A stretch of 64,000 nucleotides of DNA from Variovorax atrisoli 110B. GTDB taxonomy: Bacteria; Pseudomonadota; Gammaproteobacteria; Burkholderiales; Burkholderiaceae_C. Location: positions 312,295 through 376,294 of the forward strand of contig NZ_KB907452.1 of assembly GCF_000382045.1 (NCBI RefSeq), given 5' to 3'. The notes beneath the pieces were generated by a model. The model did no database searches. It was not told the origin of the DNA and saw nothing but the letters and a program-made list of their open reading frames with translations. Below, piece by piece: positions 16,213 through 26,800 of this stretch. Position 1 is the first letter of the stretch. Each line of letters starts with the position of its first letter. Made by a program: the position numbers and the translations under genes.

Positions 16213-18020
16213 AAATCATAGCCAGGGACATCCCCCCGCGCACCGTCTGGGCGCTGGAGCAGGCCGGCGTGCATCCGCTGCTGGCGCGGCTGTTCGCGGC
16301 GCGCGGCGTGCGTGCCAAGGAAGAACTGGACGACGGCCTCGCGCTGCTGCTGCCACCCGACACCCTGCACGGCACCCGCGAAGCCGCCGTGCTGCTGGCC
16401 GACGCCATCGCGCAGGACAAGCGCCTGTGCATCGTCGCCGACTACGACTGCGACGGCGCCACCGCCTGCGCGGTCGGCGTGCGCGGCCTGCGCCTGCTGG
16501 GCGCGAAGAACGTGAGCTACCTCGTGCCCGACCGCGTGGTCGACGGCTACGGCCTCACGCCGCCCATCGCCGAGCGCGTGGCCGCGAGCGGCGCCGACAT
16601 GCTCATCACCGTCGACAACGGCATCGCCAGCGTCGAGGGCGTGGCCGCTGCCAAGGCGCACGGCCTGCAGGTGCTGGTAACCGACCATCACCTGCCCGGA
16701 CCCGAGCTGCCCGCGGCCGACGTGCTGGTCAACCCCAACCAGCCCTGCTGCGGCTTCGAGAGCAAGAGCATCGCCGGCGTCGGCGTGATGTTCTACGTGC
16801 TGCTCGCGCTGCGCTCCGAGCTGCGCCGGCGCGGCGTGTTCGACACGCCCGCGCCCGCCGCCGGGCCGCCCCAAGGCGGGCCAGCCTCCCCCTCGGGGGG
16901 TGGCGAAGCACACGAAGTGGCAAGCCGGGGGGCAGGCAAACCCCAGCCCAAGCTCGATGCGCTGCTGCCGCTCGTCGCGCTCGGCACGGTCGCCGACGTG
17001 GTTCGGCTCGATGCCAACAATCGCCGCCTCGTGGCGCAGGGCCTGCGCCGCATCCGCGCGGGAAGCATGCCTGCCGGTGTCGCGGCGCTCTTCAAGGCTG
17101 CCGGGCGCAACGCGTCCATCGCCACCACCTTCGACTTCGGCTTCGCGCTCGGCCCGCGCATCAACGCCGCAGGCCGGCTTTCGGACATGACGCTGGGCAT
17201 CGAATGCCTGCTGACCGACGACGCCGGCCGCGCCGAGGAACTCGCGCGCATGCTCGACGGCATCAACCGCGAGCGGCGCGACATCGAGGGCGGCATGCGC
17301 GACCAGGCGCTGCTGCTGGCCGAATCGCTGTTCGCCGCCGATGGCGACGGCATCGAGGCGCCGCCGCCGGCCATCAGCGTGTTCGACGCGGGCTTCCATG
17401 AAGGCGTGGTCGGCATCGTGGCCTCGCGCATCAAGGACCGCTTCCACCGCCCCACCTTCGTCTTCGCCGCCAGCGGCGCGCCGGGCAAGGAGCAGGAGCT
17501 GAAAGGCTCGGGCCGCTCGATCCCGGGCTTCCACCTGCGCGATGCGCTCGACCTCGTGGCCAAGCGCCATCCGGGCGTGCTGCTGCGCTTCGGCGGCCAC
17601 GCGATGGCCGCGGGCTGCACCGTCGCGCGCGAGCACTTCGAGACCTTCGAGAAGGGATTCGCGCAGGTCGCGCGCGAGCTGCTGGCCGAATCCGCGCTCA
17701 CGCGCCAGATCGAGACCGACGGCCCCATCGCACGCGAGTACATGCGCATCGACCTCGTCGACACGCTGCATCGCGAGGTGTGGGGCCAGGGCTTCGCGCC
17801 GCCCACCTTCAGCGAGGAGGTGGAAGTGGTGTCGCAGCGGCTGGTGGGCGAGAAACACCTGTCGCTCAAGCTCAGGCACCAGGGCCAGCCCATCGACGCG
17901 ATGTGGTTCAGCCACACCGAGCCGCTGCCGCCGAAGGTCAAGCTGGCGTTCCGGCTCGACGCCGACGAGTGGCAGGGGGTGCGGCGGCTGCGCTTCCTGG
18001 TGGAAGGCGCGGAGTTCTAG
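16209..18020 (+). CDS. recJ: Single-stranded-DNA 5'-3' exonuclease RecJ, carrying an in-frame repeat insert
   Basis: 603 residues. DHH-family motifs: ADYDCDGATAC (motif I, about residue 77), LITVDNGIASVEG (motif II), VLVTDHHLPGPELP (motif III, about 158) and NPNQP. The DHHA1 domain contains GRSIPGFHLRDAL and FGGHAMAAGCTV. RecJ degrades single-stranded DNA 5' to 3' in recombination and mismatch repair. Residues about 217-243 (from PAAGPPQGGPASPSGGG to about EVASRGAG) are encoded by repeat copy 5. They sit between RRRGVFDTP and LDALLPLVALGTVADVV, a surface linker in the family, and preserve the frame. Start at 16209 overlaps the preceding stop. Confidence 0.95.
   Translation: MKIIARDIPPRTVWALEQAGVHPLLARLFAARGVRAKEELDDGLALLLPPDTLHGTREAAVLLADAIAQDKRLCIVADYDCDGATACAVGVRGLRLLGAKNVSYLVPDRVVDGYGLTPPIAERVAASGADMLITVDNGIASVEGVAAAKAHGLQVLVTDHHLPGPELPAADVLVNPNQPCCGFESKSIAGVGVMFYVLLALRSELRRRGVFDTPAPAAGPPQGGPASPSGGGEAHEVASRGAGKPQPKLDALLPLVALGTVADVVRLDANNRRLVAQGLRRIRAGSMPAGVAALFKAAGRNASIATTFDFGFALGPRINAAGRLSDMTLGIECLLTDDAGRAEELARMLDGINRERRDIEGGMRDQALLLAESLFAADGDGIEAPPPAISVFDAGFHEGVVGIVASRIKDRFHRPTFVFAASGAPGKEQELKGSGRSIPGFHLRDALDLVAKRHPGVLLRFGGHAMAAGCTVAREHFETFEKGFAQVARELLAESALTRQIETDGPIAREYMRIDLVDTLHREVWGQGFAPPTFSEEVEVVSQRLVGEKHLSLKLRHQGQPIDAMWFSHTEPLPPKVKLAFRLDADEWQGVRRLRFLVEGAEF
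16860..16939 (-). repeat. GC repeat copy 5, inserted in frame in recJ
   Basis: CGGGCCGCCCCAAG, CCCCCTCGGGGGG, CACACGAAGTGGCAAGC and GGGGGG. It shares the central CCCCCTCGGGGGG with the lolD copy. It is the only copy within the body of a gene, and the only one in the opposite orientation relative to transcription. There is no stop codon in the recJ frame. Confidence 0.8.
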
Positions 18021-18029
18021 CGGAAGGTC

Positions 18030-18188
18030 CGGCGCTTCCAGCCGGACAGCTTCCAGGCTGTCTACAACGGCAGCAAGGCCTTCATCGACTCGTTCGCGAT
18101 GGCGCTGCGCAACGAGCTCAAGGGCACGGGCGTGTCGGTCACCTGCCCGATGCCCGGCGTGACCGGCACCCGCTTACCGCAGGCGTGA
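18030..18188 (+). pseudogene. Remnant of a short-chain dehydrogenase/reductase (C-terminal fragment)
   Basis: Immediately after the recJ stop, one frame reads FQAVYNGSKAFIDSFAMALR followed by NELKGTGVSVTCPMPGVTGT and ends at TGA 18186-18188. This is the YxxxK catalytic helix and following strand of a classical SDR, with no start codon and none of the Rossmann N-terminus. About 50 codons survive. It appears to be the tail of a deleted gene; the rest of the 18021-18294 gap holds nothing else I recognise. Confidence 0.8.
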
Positions 18189-18294
18189 GAACGGCCGCGG
18201 GGCCGGCTACGATCGGCGACCTCCTTCCCGAAGCCGACCGGATGCCGCCCAGCCTTCGCCCCGTCTCAGCCAACCTTCACCTTCACCCCCGCCC

Positions 18295-19443
18295 ATGCAG
18301 GCCGGCATGAGTCTTGGCGTGCTCGCCGGCCTGATGGTCTGCGGCCTGGTGCTGCTGCTGGTGTCCGGCAGCGCCCGCATGCATGCCTGGTACGTGCTGG
18401 CCTGCGGCTTCGCGCTCGCTGGCTTCGCACTGCTGGATCGCCTTTCGCCCGATGGGCCGCGGGCTCATTGGGCCGCACTCGTGCTGATGCTCTGGGCCGG
18501 ATGCCGCCTGGAGTTCTCGCGGCAATTGCTGCGGCTGCCGAAGTTCACGCCGCGCCTGGACCGCGTCGCGCTGGGCTTTCTCGCCGCGCTGGCGCTGGCC
18601 GCTCTCTACTGCGCCATCGAGGCCCGCCTGCCCTGGCTGCTGCGCGTGCTGCAGGCGCTGGTTGCAGCTTCCACCGTGACGCTCGTCGCAGGCGCCATCG
18701 CAGTGCGCCGCCGCGCGCCGTGGCCTGCGCTGCTCTTCTGCGTGGGCGCGGCGCTGCTGCTGGCGGGCGTCTCGGCGGCGCATCTTCCGGCCTGGGGCGT
18801 GGCGCCCTGGACACCGGGCCATGCAAGCCTCGCGCAGGCCGCGGTCATCGCAGAGCTCGCGCTGCTCGCGGTGGCCGCCGCCATGCGCATCCGCGAAGAA
18901 AGAGCCGTCGAGGCGCACGCTCAATCGCTCCTGGCGGCGCCGGGCATCGACGCGCTCACCGGTGCGGCCAGCGAGGCCGGCTTCGAGCTGCGCGGCGAGG
19001 AATGGCTGCGCGAGGACCGCAGCTTCTCGCTGATGCTGATCGGACTGAACGATTTCGACGCGGTGTACGAACGCCATGGCCAGACAGGCGGCGATGCGGT
19101 GCTGGCAGCCATCGCCCATCGCCTGCGCGAGCAGCTGCGCGCCGACGACATGGTGGCGCGGCTCGGCGCCGACAGCTTCGCGATCCTGCTGGTCGGCGTG
19201 CCGCCGCGGCATAAGCTCGCGGAGATGGCGATCCGCATCGAGACCGCCGGTGCGCGGCCCGTGGCCTATGAAGGCCGGCTGCTCGCGGGCGGCGAACTCA
19301 GCATGGGCATCGCCAGCCATCCCGGCGACGGCGACACGCTCGGCAGCCTGCTCGAAGCGGCCGAGCGTGCGCTGGCGCACTGCAAGCGGCAGCGCATGGG
19401 ACCGGCCTACGCCTTCGCGAGCGAGCTCGGGCGCACCGCCTGA
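18295..19443 (+). CDS. Membrane protein with degenerate GGDEF domain
   Basis: 382 residues. About 200 N-terminal residues form six or seven hydrophobic segments (for example GVLAGLMVCGLVLLLVSG, LGFLAALALAALYCAIEA, WPALLFCVGAALLLAGV). A GGDEF-like domain follows from about residue 222: DALTGAASEAGFEL, SFSLMLIGLNDFDAVYERHG, GGDAVLAAIAHRLREQL. The signature position reads RLGADSFAIL, so GGDEF is replaced by GADSF, and the domain is probably not an active diguanylate cyclase. It could bind GTP or act as a sensor scaffold. An alternative start is Met5. It stands alone. Confidence 0.8.
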   Translation: MQAGMSLGVLAGLMVCGLVLLLVSGSARMHAWYVLACGFALAGFALLDRLSPDGPRAHWAALVLMLWAGCRLEFSRQLLRLPKFTPRLDRVALGFLAALALAALYCAIEARLPWLLRVLQALVAASTVTLVAGAIAVRRRAPWPALLFCVGAALLLAGVSAAHLPAWGVAPWTPGHASLAQAAVIAELALLAVAAAMRIREERAVEAHAQSLLAAPGIDALTGAASEAGFELRGEEWLREDRSFSLMLIGLNDFDAVYERHGQTGGDAVLAAIAHRLREQLRADDMVARLGADSFAILLVGVPPRHKLAEMAIRIETAGARPVAYEGRLLAGGELSMGIASHPGDGDTLGSLLEAAERALAHCKRQRMGPAYAFASELGRTA

Positions 19444-19497
19444 ATGATTTCTTCGTAATCCTCGCGCGCCTGCTGGCGCCTTGAACGAAATCTTCCT

Positions 19498-19543
19498 GCC
19501 GGCGAAGGCCCCGCAAGGGCCTGGCCTTCACGCCGGCCCTTTA
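19498..19543 (+). terminator. Long hairpin after the GGDEF gene
   Basis: Arms GCCGGCGAAGGCC and GGCCTTCACGCCGGC pair with a 2-nt bulge around GGCCC-CGCAA-GGGCC, followed by CCTTTAT. It lies 55 nt after the stop at 19443 and before the DUF4132 locus, so it probably separates the two transcripts. The T-run is weak. Confidence 0.45.
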
Positions 19544-19628
19544 TCCTCGGCGGCGACCCGGCGGAAGGAACGACCCGCAGCGCGATCGCCGACCGCTCTT
19601 CATCGATTCACAGGAGGACGTCTTTTTC

Positions 19629-22600
19629 ATGCGCCGTTTTGAACTGATCGAAGGAACCGCCAGCAAATTCTGGGAGATCGAACAGGCAGACACCGAACTC
19701 AACATCCGCTGGGGCCGCATCGGCACCGCGGGCCAGAGCCAGACCAAGTCGTTCGCCGACGCCACCAAGGCCGCGGCCGCGCTGACCAAGCTGGTGAACG
19801 AGAAGACCGGCAAGGGCTACGGCGAAGTCGGCGTGGACTCCGGTGCTGCCATCGGCAAGACCGAGGCGAAGCCGAAGGCCGAGGCGGCGACACCCAAGAC
19901 GGAAGCGAGCGCACCGGCATCCGCGGCGACGGCCGAAGCGGCGCCGGCGACGCAGGAAACCGCAGCTCCCACCGAAAGCATCGACACGCAGGCCGACCGC
20001 GCCTTCGAGGCGGTGCGCGCGCAGCTCGAAGCCGACCAGCTCAAGCCCACCGACGCGCTGTCGGCCGCGATGCTCAAGCGCCAGCACGGCGTGAGCGAAC
20101 AGGCCGCTGCGCTGGCCTTCAAGCGCCTCAAGGACCAGGGCCTGCTCTCCGGCTGGGGCACCACCGCCACGCCGGGCAAGCACGCCCAGAAGATCGCACG
20201 CCAGCTCGGCGCCGAGGCTGCGACCGGCGCCGCCGATGCAGCAGTCGTGCTGCCCTCCGCTTCCGATGCGGCCGGCAGCGCCGACACGCCGCCGTGGCTG
20301 GCCGCCGGCACGCCGATCCGCTTCACGCCCGAGATGCGGCGAGAGGCCTTCGCGTCGCGCCGCTTCCCGCAACCGGTGGAGAACCGCAGCACGACGGCCG
20401 CGTGGTACCTCGCACAGCGCAAGCTCGAAGCTTCGATCGACCTCGACGGCACCGACGCCGCGCTGCGCCCCGCCGCGCAGCGCATGCTCGATCGCTTGGG
20501 CGCGCAGGCCGCCAGCACAGCGCCGGGCGCGGATACCGAGGCCGACGCGCTGATGCTCGCGCTGGCGCTCGGCACCTCGGGCTACTACGGCGAGAGCGAG
20601 CCGGCCGAGGCCATCGTCGACTACCTGGTCGCGCAGTACGGCCTGGTCGATGCCGTCGGCGTGCTGCTCGACGCGCAGCGCGTGCAGGTCGAGACCGACT
20701 ACAACCACGGCACCAAGAGCCGCAAGAGCCGCTTCACGAGCAGCGTGACCCGCCCGATGAGCAACGGCTGGCGCGGCCCGCTGGGCCAGGGCGAGCAGGC
20801 CGTGCGGCGCCACCTGGCCGCGGCACCGCAGGAGGCGTGGCAGCAGGCCCGCGACCGGATCGAGACGGCCCTGCCGCAGCTGCATGCGAGCCGCCGCCCG
20901 ATCATCGCGATGCTGCTGCCCGATGCGCCCGAGATATCCAACGCGCTGGCGCACTCCCTCGCGGCCGAGAAGGACACGCCCGAGACGCTGCACTGGCTGA
21001 CGCTCACCGCCACCGAGCCCGCAGCGATCGCGCTGGCCGCGAAGACGCGCGTGGGCTACTCCACCGGCTTCTGGGGCCACGACAACATGGTCGCCACGCT
21101 GATCCAGGAACGCGGCATCGATGCCGTCGAAGGCCTGGAGCGCGGCGCCGCCAGCGACGAGGCCGGCGACGGGCTCGCCGCCATCGGCACGCCCGAGGCG
21201 GTACAGGCGCTCGCGCGCGTGGCCGGCAGCTCCAAGGCGGCGCTCGCGCGCTTCTCGCTCTCGGTCGACCGCTGGCCGCAGGCGGCGCTGGTGGCGCTGT
21301 CGCGGCTGGTCGCCGCCGGCGGCAAGGACGCCAATCTCGTCACGCCCAGCCTCACGCGCCTGCTGCGCGCGCACGCGGGCCTGGTCGACGGCCTTCGGCC
21401 CTGGCTCGACGCCGGCGCGCAGGCCGTCATCGACCGCCAGCTCGCGCTGCTGGCCGGCCCGGCCGAGGTGGCCGGCGCCGACGAGCTTCCCGGCGTGCTG
21501 GCCTCGCCGCCATGGCTGGCGAAGGTGCAGAAGAAGGCGGCCGGCGCGCTGGCGCTGGAGCCGCTGGCGCTCGCGCCCGTCGAGCGCTGGGACGAGGCGG
21601 CGCGCGCGAACGCGCTGAGCGCCAACTCGTGGCAGCAGAGCCGCCATGCGAGCGCGCGACAGGACGTGCGCGTGCTCCTCGACGAGCTGGGCTTCGACCG
21701 CAGCAAGAAGCAGCTGCACCCCATGAACGAAGCGGCCGTCGCCGCAGTCGCCGCCGGCGATGCCGATGCGCTGATCGCCGCATGGCGCGCGATGGTGGTC
21801 GAGCGCAAGAAGGAGCGCTACTACTGGTTCCGCTTCCAGTCGACCTACGCGGCGATGCTGCCGGCCGCCGTGGGCGTGCCGTTCTGGAACGCGATCGCCG
21901 GCGAGGCCGAGGACTACGGCATCGGCCACATCCTCGCGACGCACGGCCTGGCGGTGCTGCCGGGGCTGCTGTCGATGGTGCGCGCCAAGCCGGGCGAGAA
22001 CCTCTCGTTCGCGCTCTACTACGGCACGCCCGAACTCGCGCTGCCCGCCGCGCGCGCCTTCGCCAAGCTCAAGACGCTGCGCGCCACGGGCCGCGAGTGG
22101 CTGCTCAAGTTCCCCGAGCACGCCGCCTGCGGGTTGATCGCGCCCGCGCTGGGCAAGGCCGGCGAGGCGCGCGACTGCGCCGGCTCGGCGCTGCGCCTGC
22201 TGCAGGCCAACGGCCACGAGGCGCTGCTGCTCGAAGTCGCCGGCCGCTACGGCAGGCCCGAGGTGGTGGAGGCGCTGCGCGCCGTGCTCGACGAGAGCCC
22301 GCTCGACCGCTTTCCCACCAAGCGCGCGAAGCTGCCCGAGTTCTGGCAGCCGCGCGGCTGGCGCCGCCCTGTGCTGAAGAACGGCAAGGCGCTGCCCGAC
22401 GACGCGCTGGAGCACCTGGGCCAGATGCTCACCTTCCCGACCAACGAAGAGGTCTACGGAGGCATCGCCGTGGTCAAGGAAGCCTGCGACGCCGCCTCGC
22501 TCGCCGACTTCGCTTGGGACGCCTTCACCGCATGGCTGGAGGCCAGTGGCCCGAGCAAGGAAGGCTGGGCCCTCACCAGCCTGGGCCACCTGGGCAACGA

Positions 22601-23801
22601 CGACACCGCGCGCAAGCTCACGCCCTTCATCCGCGCCTGGCCCGGCGAGGCTTCGCACGCGCGCGCCGTCACCGGCCTCGACGTACTCGCCAACATCGGC
22701 AGCGACGTGGCGCTGATGCTGCTCAACGGCATCGCGCAGAAGGTCAAGTTCAAGGGCCTGCAGGACAAGGCGCGCGAGAAGATCGACGCCATCGCCGAGG
22801 CGCGCGGCCTGAGCACCGAGGAGCTCGAGGACCGGCTCGCGCCCGACCTCGGCCTCGACGAGCAGGGCACCATGCGGCTGGACTTCGGCCCCCGCGCCTT
22901 CAAGGTGGGCTTCGACGAGACGCTCAAGCCCTACGTGCGCGAGATCGGCGCCGACGGCGTGGCCGGCGCGCGCCTGCCCGACCTGCCAAAGCCCAAGAAG
23001 ACTGACGACGCCGAGCTGGGCAAGGAAGCCGTCGAGCGCTTCAAGCTGCTCAAGAAGGACGCGCGCACCATCGCCAGCCAGCAGCTGCTGCGCCTCGAAG
23101 TCGCGATGTGCACCCGCCGCCGCTGGACGCCCGAGGTGTTCCGCACCTTCCTGGTCGAGCATCCGCTGGTGCGCCACCTGGTGCAGCGCCTGATCTGGGG
23201 CGTGTACGAGGTGGCCGGCGGCGGCAGCTACGGCGGCACGCTCAAGGCCTGCTTCCGCGTGGCCGAGGACGGCAGCTGCACCACGGCCGAGGACGACGCT
23301 TTCGAGCTGCCCACGGGCGAGAACATCCGCATCGGCGTGCCGCATGCGCTCGAACTGCCGCCCGCCGATGCCGCGGCCTTCGGCCAGGTGTTCGCCGACT
23401 ACGAGCTGCTGCAGCCCTTCGCGCAGATCGGCCGCGACGTCTACACGCTGACCGAGGAAGAAAAGGGCAGCAACAAGCTCGAACGCTGGAAGAAGGCCAA
23501 GGTTCCCACCGGCCGCGTGCTCGGCCTGGTCAACAAGGGCTGGCGCCGCGGCGAGGCGCAGGACGGCGGCGGCATCTGGTACTTCACCAAGCCGCTGGGC
23601 ACCGACCGCGTGATCGAGCTGTACCTCGACCCGGGCATCATCGTCGGCATGGTCGACGAGTACCCCGAACAGGAACTCGGCGAAGTGCAGGTCGGCAAGC
23701 CTTCGGGCTGGGGCAACATGCAGAACGCGGAGACGCTGAACCAGCTCGATCCGATCTCGGCGAGCGAACTCATTCGTGACATGGAGGGCCTGCGGGCATG
23801 A
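19629..23801 (+). CDS. WGR + DUF4132 (MolR/YehI-family) giant protein, first of tandem pair
   Basis: 1390 residues. The N-terminal WGR domain (about 1-80) has LNIRWGRIGTAGQSQTKSF. An Ala/Glu/Thr-rich linker (about 75-120) follows, then a winged-helix-like segment (about 125-185, PTDALSAAMLKRQHGVSEQA and FKRLKDQGLLSGW). The rest is a long helical-repeat region ending in the DUF4132 domain (about 980-1390), with ELEDRLAPDLGLDEQGTM, LDFGPRAFKVGFDETL and the C-terminal LNQLDPISASELIRDME. WGR domains elsewhere (PARPs, bacterial proteins) contact nucleic acid. The E. coli relatives are MolR/YehI, whose function is not settled. AGGAGG lies 10 nt upstream of the start. It overlaps the second DUF4132 gene by ATGA and heads the six-gene locus. 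Confidence 0.88.
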   Translation: MRRFELIEGTASKFWEIEQADTELNIRWGRIGTAGQSQTKSFADATKAAAALTKLVNEKTGKGYGEVGVDSGAAIGKTEAKPKAEAATPKTEASAPASAATAEAAPATQETAAPTESIDTQADRAFEAVRAQLEADQLKPTDALSAAMLKRQHGVSEQAAALAFKRLKDQGLLSGWGTTATPGKHAQKIARQLGAEAATGAADAAVVLPSASDAAGSADTPPWLAAGTPIRFTPEMRREAFASRRFPQPVENRSTTAAWYLAQRKLEASIDLDGTDAALRPAAQRMLDRLGAQAASTAPGADTEADALMLALALGTSGYYGESEPAEAIVDYLVAQYGLVDAVGVLLDAQRVQVETDYNHGTKSRKSRFTSSVTRPMSNGWRGPLGQGEQAVRRHLAAAPQEAWQQARDRIETALPQLHASRRPIIAMLLPDAPEISNALAHSLAAEKDTPETLHWLTLTATEPAAIALAAKTRVGYSTGFWGHDNMVATLIQERGIDAVEGLERGAASDEAGDGLAAIGTPEAVQALARVAGSSKAALARFSLSVDRWPQAALVALSRLVAAGGKDANLVTPSLTRLLRAHAGLVDGLRPWLDAGAQAVIDRQLALLAGPAEVAGADELPGVLASPPWLAKVQKKAAGALALEPLALAPVERWDEAARANALSANSWQQSRHASARQDVRVLLDELGFDRSKKQLHPMNEAAVAAVAAGDADALIAAWRAMVVERKKERYYWFRFQSTYAAMLPAAVGVPFWNAIAGEAEDYGIGHILATHGLAVLPGLLSMVRAKPGENLSFALYYGTPELALPAARAFAKLKTLRATGREWLLKFPEHAACGLIAPALGKAGEARDCAGSALRLLQANGHEALLLEVAGRYGRPEVVEALRAVLDESPLDRFPTKRAKLPEFWQPRGWRRPVLKNGKALPDDALEHLGQMLTFPTNEEVYGGIAVVKEACDAASLADFAWDAFTAWLEASGPSKEGWALTSLGHLGNDDTARKLTPFIRAWPGEASHARAVTGLDVLANIGSDVALMLLNGIAQKVKFKGLQDKAREKIDAIAEARGLSTEELEDRLAPDLGLDEQGTMRLDFGPRAFKVGFDETLKPYVREIGADGVAGARLPDLPKPKKTDDAELGKEAVERFKLLKKDARTIASQQLLRLEVAMCTRRRWTPEVFRTFLVEHPLVRHLVQRLIWGVYEVAGGGSYGGTLKACFRVAEDGSCTTAEDDAFELPTGENIRIGVPHALELPPADAAAFGQVFADYELLQPFAQIGRDVYTLTEEEKGSNKLERWKKAKVPTGRVLGLVNKGWRRGEAQDGGGIWYFTKPLGTDRVIELYLDPGIIVGMVDEYPEQELGEVQVGKPSGWGNMQNAETLNQLDPISASELIRDMEGLRA

Positions 23802-26800
23802 GCGCCGGCCCGGCGCTTCCACCCGAACTGCAGAATGCCCTGCCGCCCGGGGAGCCCGGCGCCAGGCCGCTGCCCAAGCCGGCTGCGCTGGCCGCGCTGC
23901 GCAGGAAGGTGCTCGACAGAGGCGAGGTCTACTGGATCGCCGCGCTGCTGCTCGAGCCGCTGGAGCTGCGGCCACCGGCCACGCGCAACTGGCTCGAAGG
24001 CGCAATGGACGCCGCCGACACGCGGCTGCTGGGCCTGATGCTCGCGCGCAGTCGCGTGCAGTCCTACGGCGGGAACGACGAGCTGGGCGACGCGCTGGTG
24101 CATTGGCTGGCGCTGCAGCATGGCGTGAGCGCAGCCTTCGATGCGCTGCTGCACGCGGCGCGCTGGCGCAGCGAACGCGGCGGCGCCAACCCGATGCGGC
24201 AGGACCTCCCCCTGGACGCCGACGACGGCTCGGACATCCGCGCGTTCTGGGGCAATCCGAACAGCCCGCTGTGGCAGCTGCGCGGCCACTGGATGCTCGC
24301 GGACCCGGAAACGCGCGCCGCCTGCCTCGAAAGGCTGCGCGGCCTCTCACCACAGATACCGCTCATGGCGCGCGCCCGCTTCGCCATCGTGCTGCCCGAG
24401 CTGGGCAAGCTCGCGCAGGAGTTGCTCGACAACGCCACGCCGGGCCAGCTGGAACACCGCGGCCCATGGCTGCCCTGGGCCGCGGGCCGCCCGCTGGCCG
24501 AGATCGCGGGCGATGGCGATCCGCTGCTCGAGAGACCCGCGCTGCTGGCAGTGCTGCTGCGCGCGCACGGCGATGCGCTGCTGCCGGTGCTTCTGGACCT
24601 CGCCTCGCGCCGCCAGAGCGCCGCCGCGGCCTGGGCGCTCGCCGCCTTCGATGCGCCCGAAGCCGCCGAAGCGCTGGCCCGCATGGCCGCCACCGAAGCC
24701 TCCTGCATCAAGGCCTTGGGCTGGGCCGTGGGCGAACGCCCGGAGCAGGGCTTTCTCGCGCTGGCGCGGGTGCTGGAGGACGGCGGGCTGCCCAAGGCAG
24801 GTGCCGCGCGCCTCACGCCGCTGCTCAAGACGGTGGCCGGGTCGCTGGGCGAACGGCTGGCGGTGCTGCTGCCTGCGCTTTCGGCCCCCGTACGGCGGCA
24901 GCTGGGCGCTGTCGCCGAGCAGGCCGGTTCTGCACCCACCGCCTTGGCCGATCGCGAACGCTGGCCGGCGGTGCTGGCCGCGCCGCCCTGGATGCAGCCC
25001 TCTGCGCAAGCACAAGCGCTGGTGATCGAAGGCCTACCCATGCTCGACATGCCTCCGGAAGAAGACTGGGGCGACGAGATCCGCAATCACTGGATCAGCC
25101 GCGACCGGTCCTACGCCCTGAGCAGGCCGATGGAAGCCGAGAAGGCTGTCTGCGAGCGGCTACAGGGCTGGACGCCCGACGAAGTCGCGGCCCTGCACAC
25201 CCGCGCGCCGCAAGAGCTGCAGCGCTTCATTGCCGACTGGCAGCGCGCGCACGACCCGTCGGCGCCCGACAACCGCCAGTACAGCCAGTACGTGGCGGTG
25301 GCGGCCGCATGGTTCCTGCCGCCTGCCACCGGGCTGGCCTTCTGGAACGCCGTCGGCAGCGGCAATCCCGAGCCGCGCCCCGGCGGCTTCGTCGCACGCT
25401 TCGGCACAGCCGCGCTGCCGGGGCTGCTGCGCGCACTGGCCAATGATGGCGACGAATACTTCGTGGCGCGCTTCATCGGCGCGCCGCAGATCGCTCCGTT
25501 CATGGCACAGGCGCTCGCGCGCCGGCCCACACGGCGTAAGGACGCGCTGCAATGGCTGTCGCGCTTTCCGCAGCATGCGGTCGCCGGCCTGCTGCCCGCC
25601 GCACTGGGCACGCCCGGCGAGGAACGGCAGCAGGCCCGCGCCGCGCTGCGCACGATGGCCGCAAGAGGGCATGCCGAGGACGTACTCGCCGTCACCGGCC
25701 GCCACGCCGACGCCGCCGTGGAGGCCGCTGTGCAGGCGCTGCTGGCCGAGGACCCGCTACGGGACTTTCCCTCGCGCATCCACGCGCGCAGCAAGCTGCC
25801 TGCCTTCTGGCAGCCCGCCGGCTGGCGCAGGCCGCGGTTGCGCGAAGACGGCCTTGCATTGCCCGACGAGGCGCTGCACCCGCTGGGCCTCATGCTCAGC
25901 TTCGCGCCCGATGCGCCCCAGGGTTACGCCGGGCTCGACGCCGTGCATGCCGCCTGCGATCCACAGAGCCTGGCCGACTTCGCGTGGGATGTCTGCGAAT
26001 CGTGGGAGGCCGCTGGCGCGGGCGCGCCCGGCAGTTGGGCGCTGCGCGCGCTCGGTCTGGTCGGCACCGACGACACGGCCCGCCGGCTCGGCGCCCTGGT
26101 GCGACGCTGGAGCGCGCCGGGCTCCGGCGGCACCCCCACGCGCATCAGCTGGGCGCTCGAAACACTCGCTCGCCTGGGCAGCGATGTCGCGCTCATGCAG
26201 CTCGATGCGATCGCGCGCAAGAACCGCATCACGTCGGTACGGCTGACCGCAAAGGAAAAACTCTCGCAGGCCGCCGCCGAGCGCGGCCTGAGCAGCGACG
26301 AGTTGGAAGACCGGCTCGCACCGGACCTCGGCCTCGACGAACGCGGCAGCCTGCTGCTGGACTTCGGGCCGCGTCAGTTCCAGGTCGGGTTCGACGAGTC
26401 GCTGGTGCCCTTCGTGCGTGAATCGGTCGACGGCCGGCCCCGCGCGCGGCTGGCCGTGGCGCCGCGACCGCGCGCGAGCGACAACGCCGAACTCGCCGCG
26501 GCGGCCGTGGCGCGCTTCAAGGCCCTCAAGCAGGACGCCGCCACCGTCGCGGCCCAGCAGCCGCTGCGGCTCGAACGCGCGATGAGTACCGGCCGCGGCT
26601 GGCCCGTTGCCGACTTCCGCCGCTTCATCGCCGAGCACCCGTTGATGCGCCACCTGGCTGCGCGGCTGGTCTGGGGCGTGGCGGGCGACGGCCGTGGCGC
26701 ACACGGCGTCCCGCTGCTGAGCGCTGCCTTCCGCGTGAGCGCCGAAGGCGAATGGGTGGACGTTGACGAAGCGCCGCTGTCGCCGGCCGATGCCGCACAC

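Noticed and set aside
19608..24353. A 1581-codon open frame on the minus strand opposite the two DUF4132 genes
   Set aside because: It is a shadow caused by strong G/C third-position bias. It has no family motifs and lies opposite genes with clear domains and proper ribosome sites.
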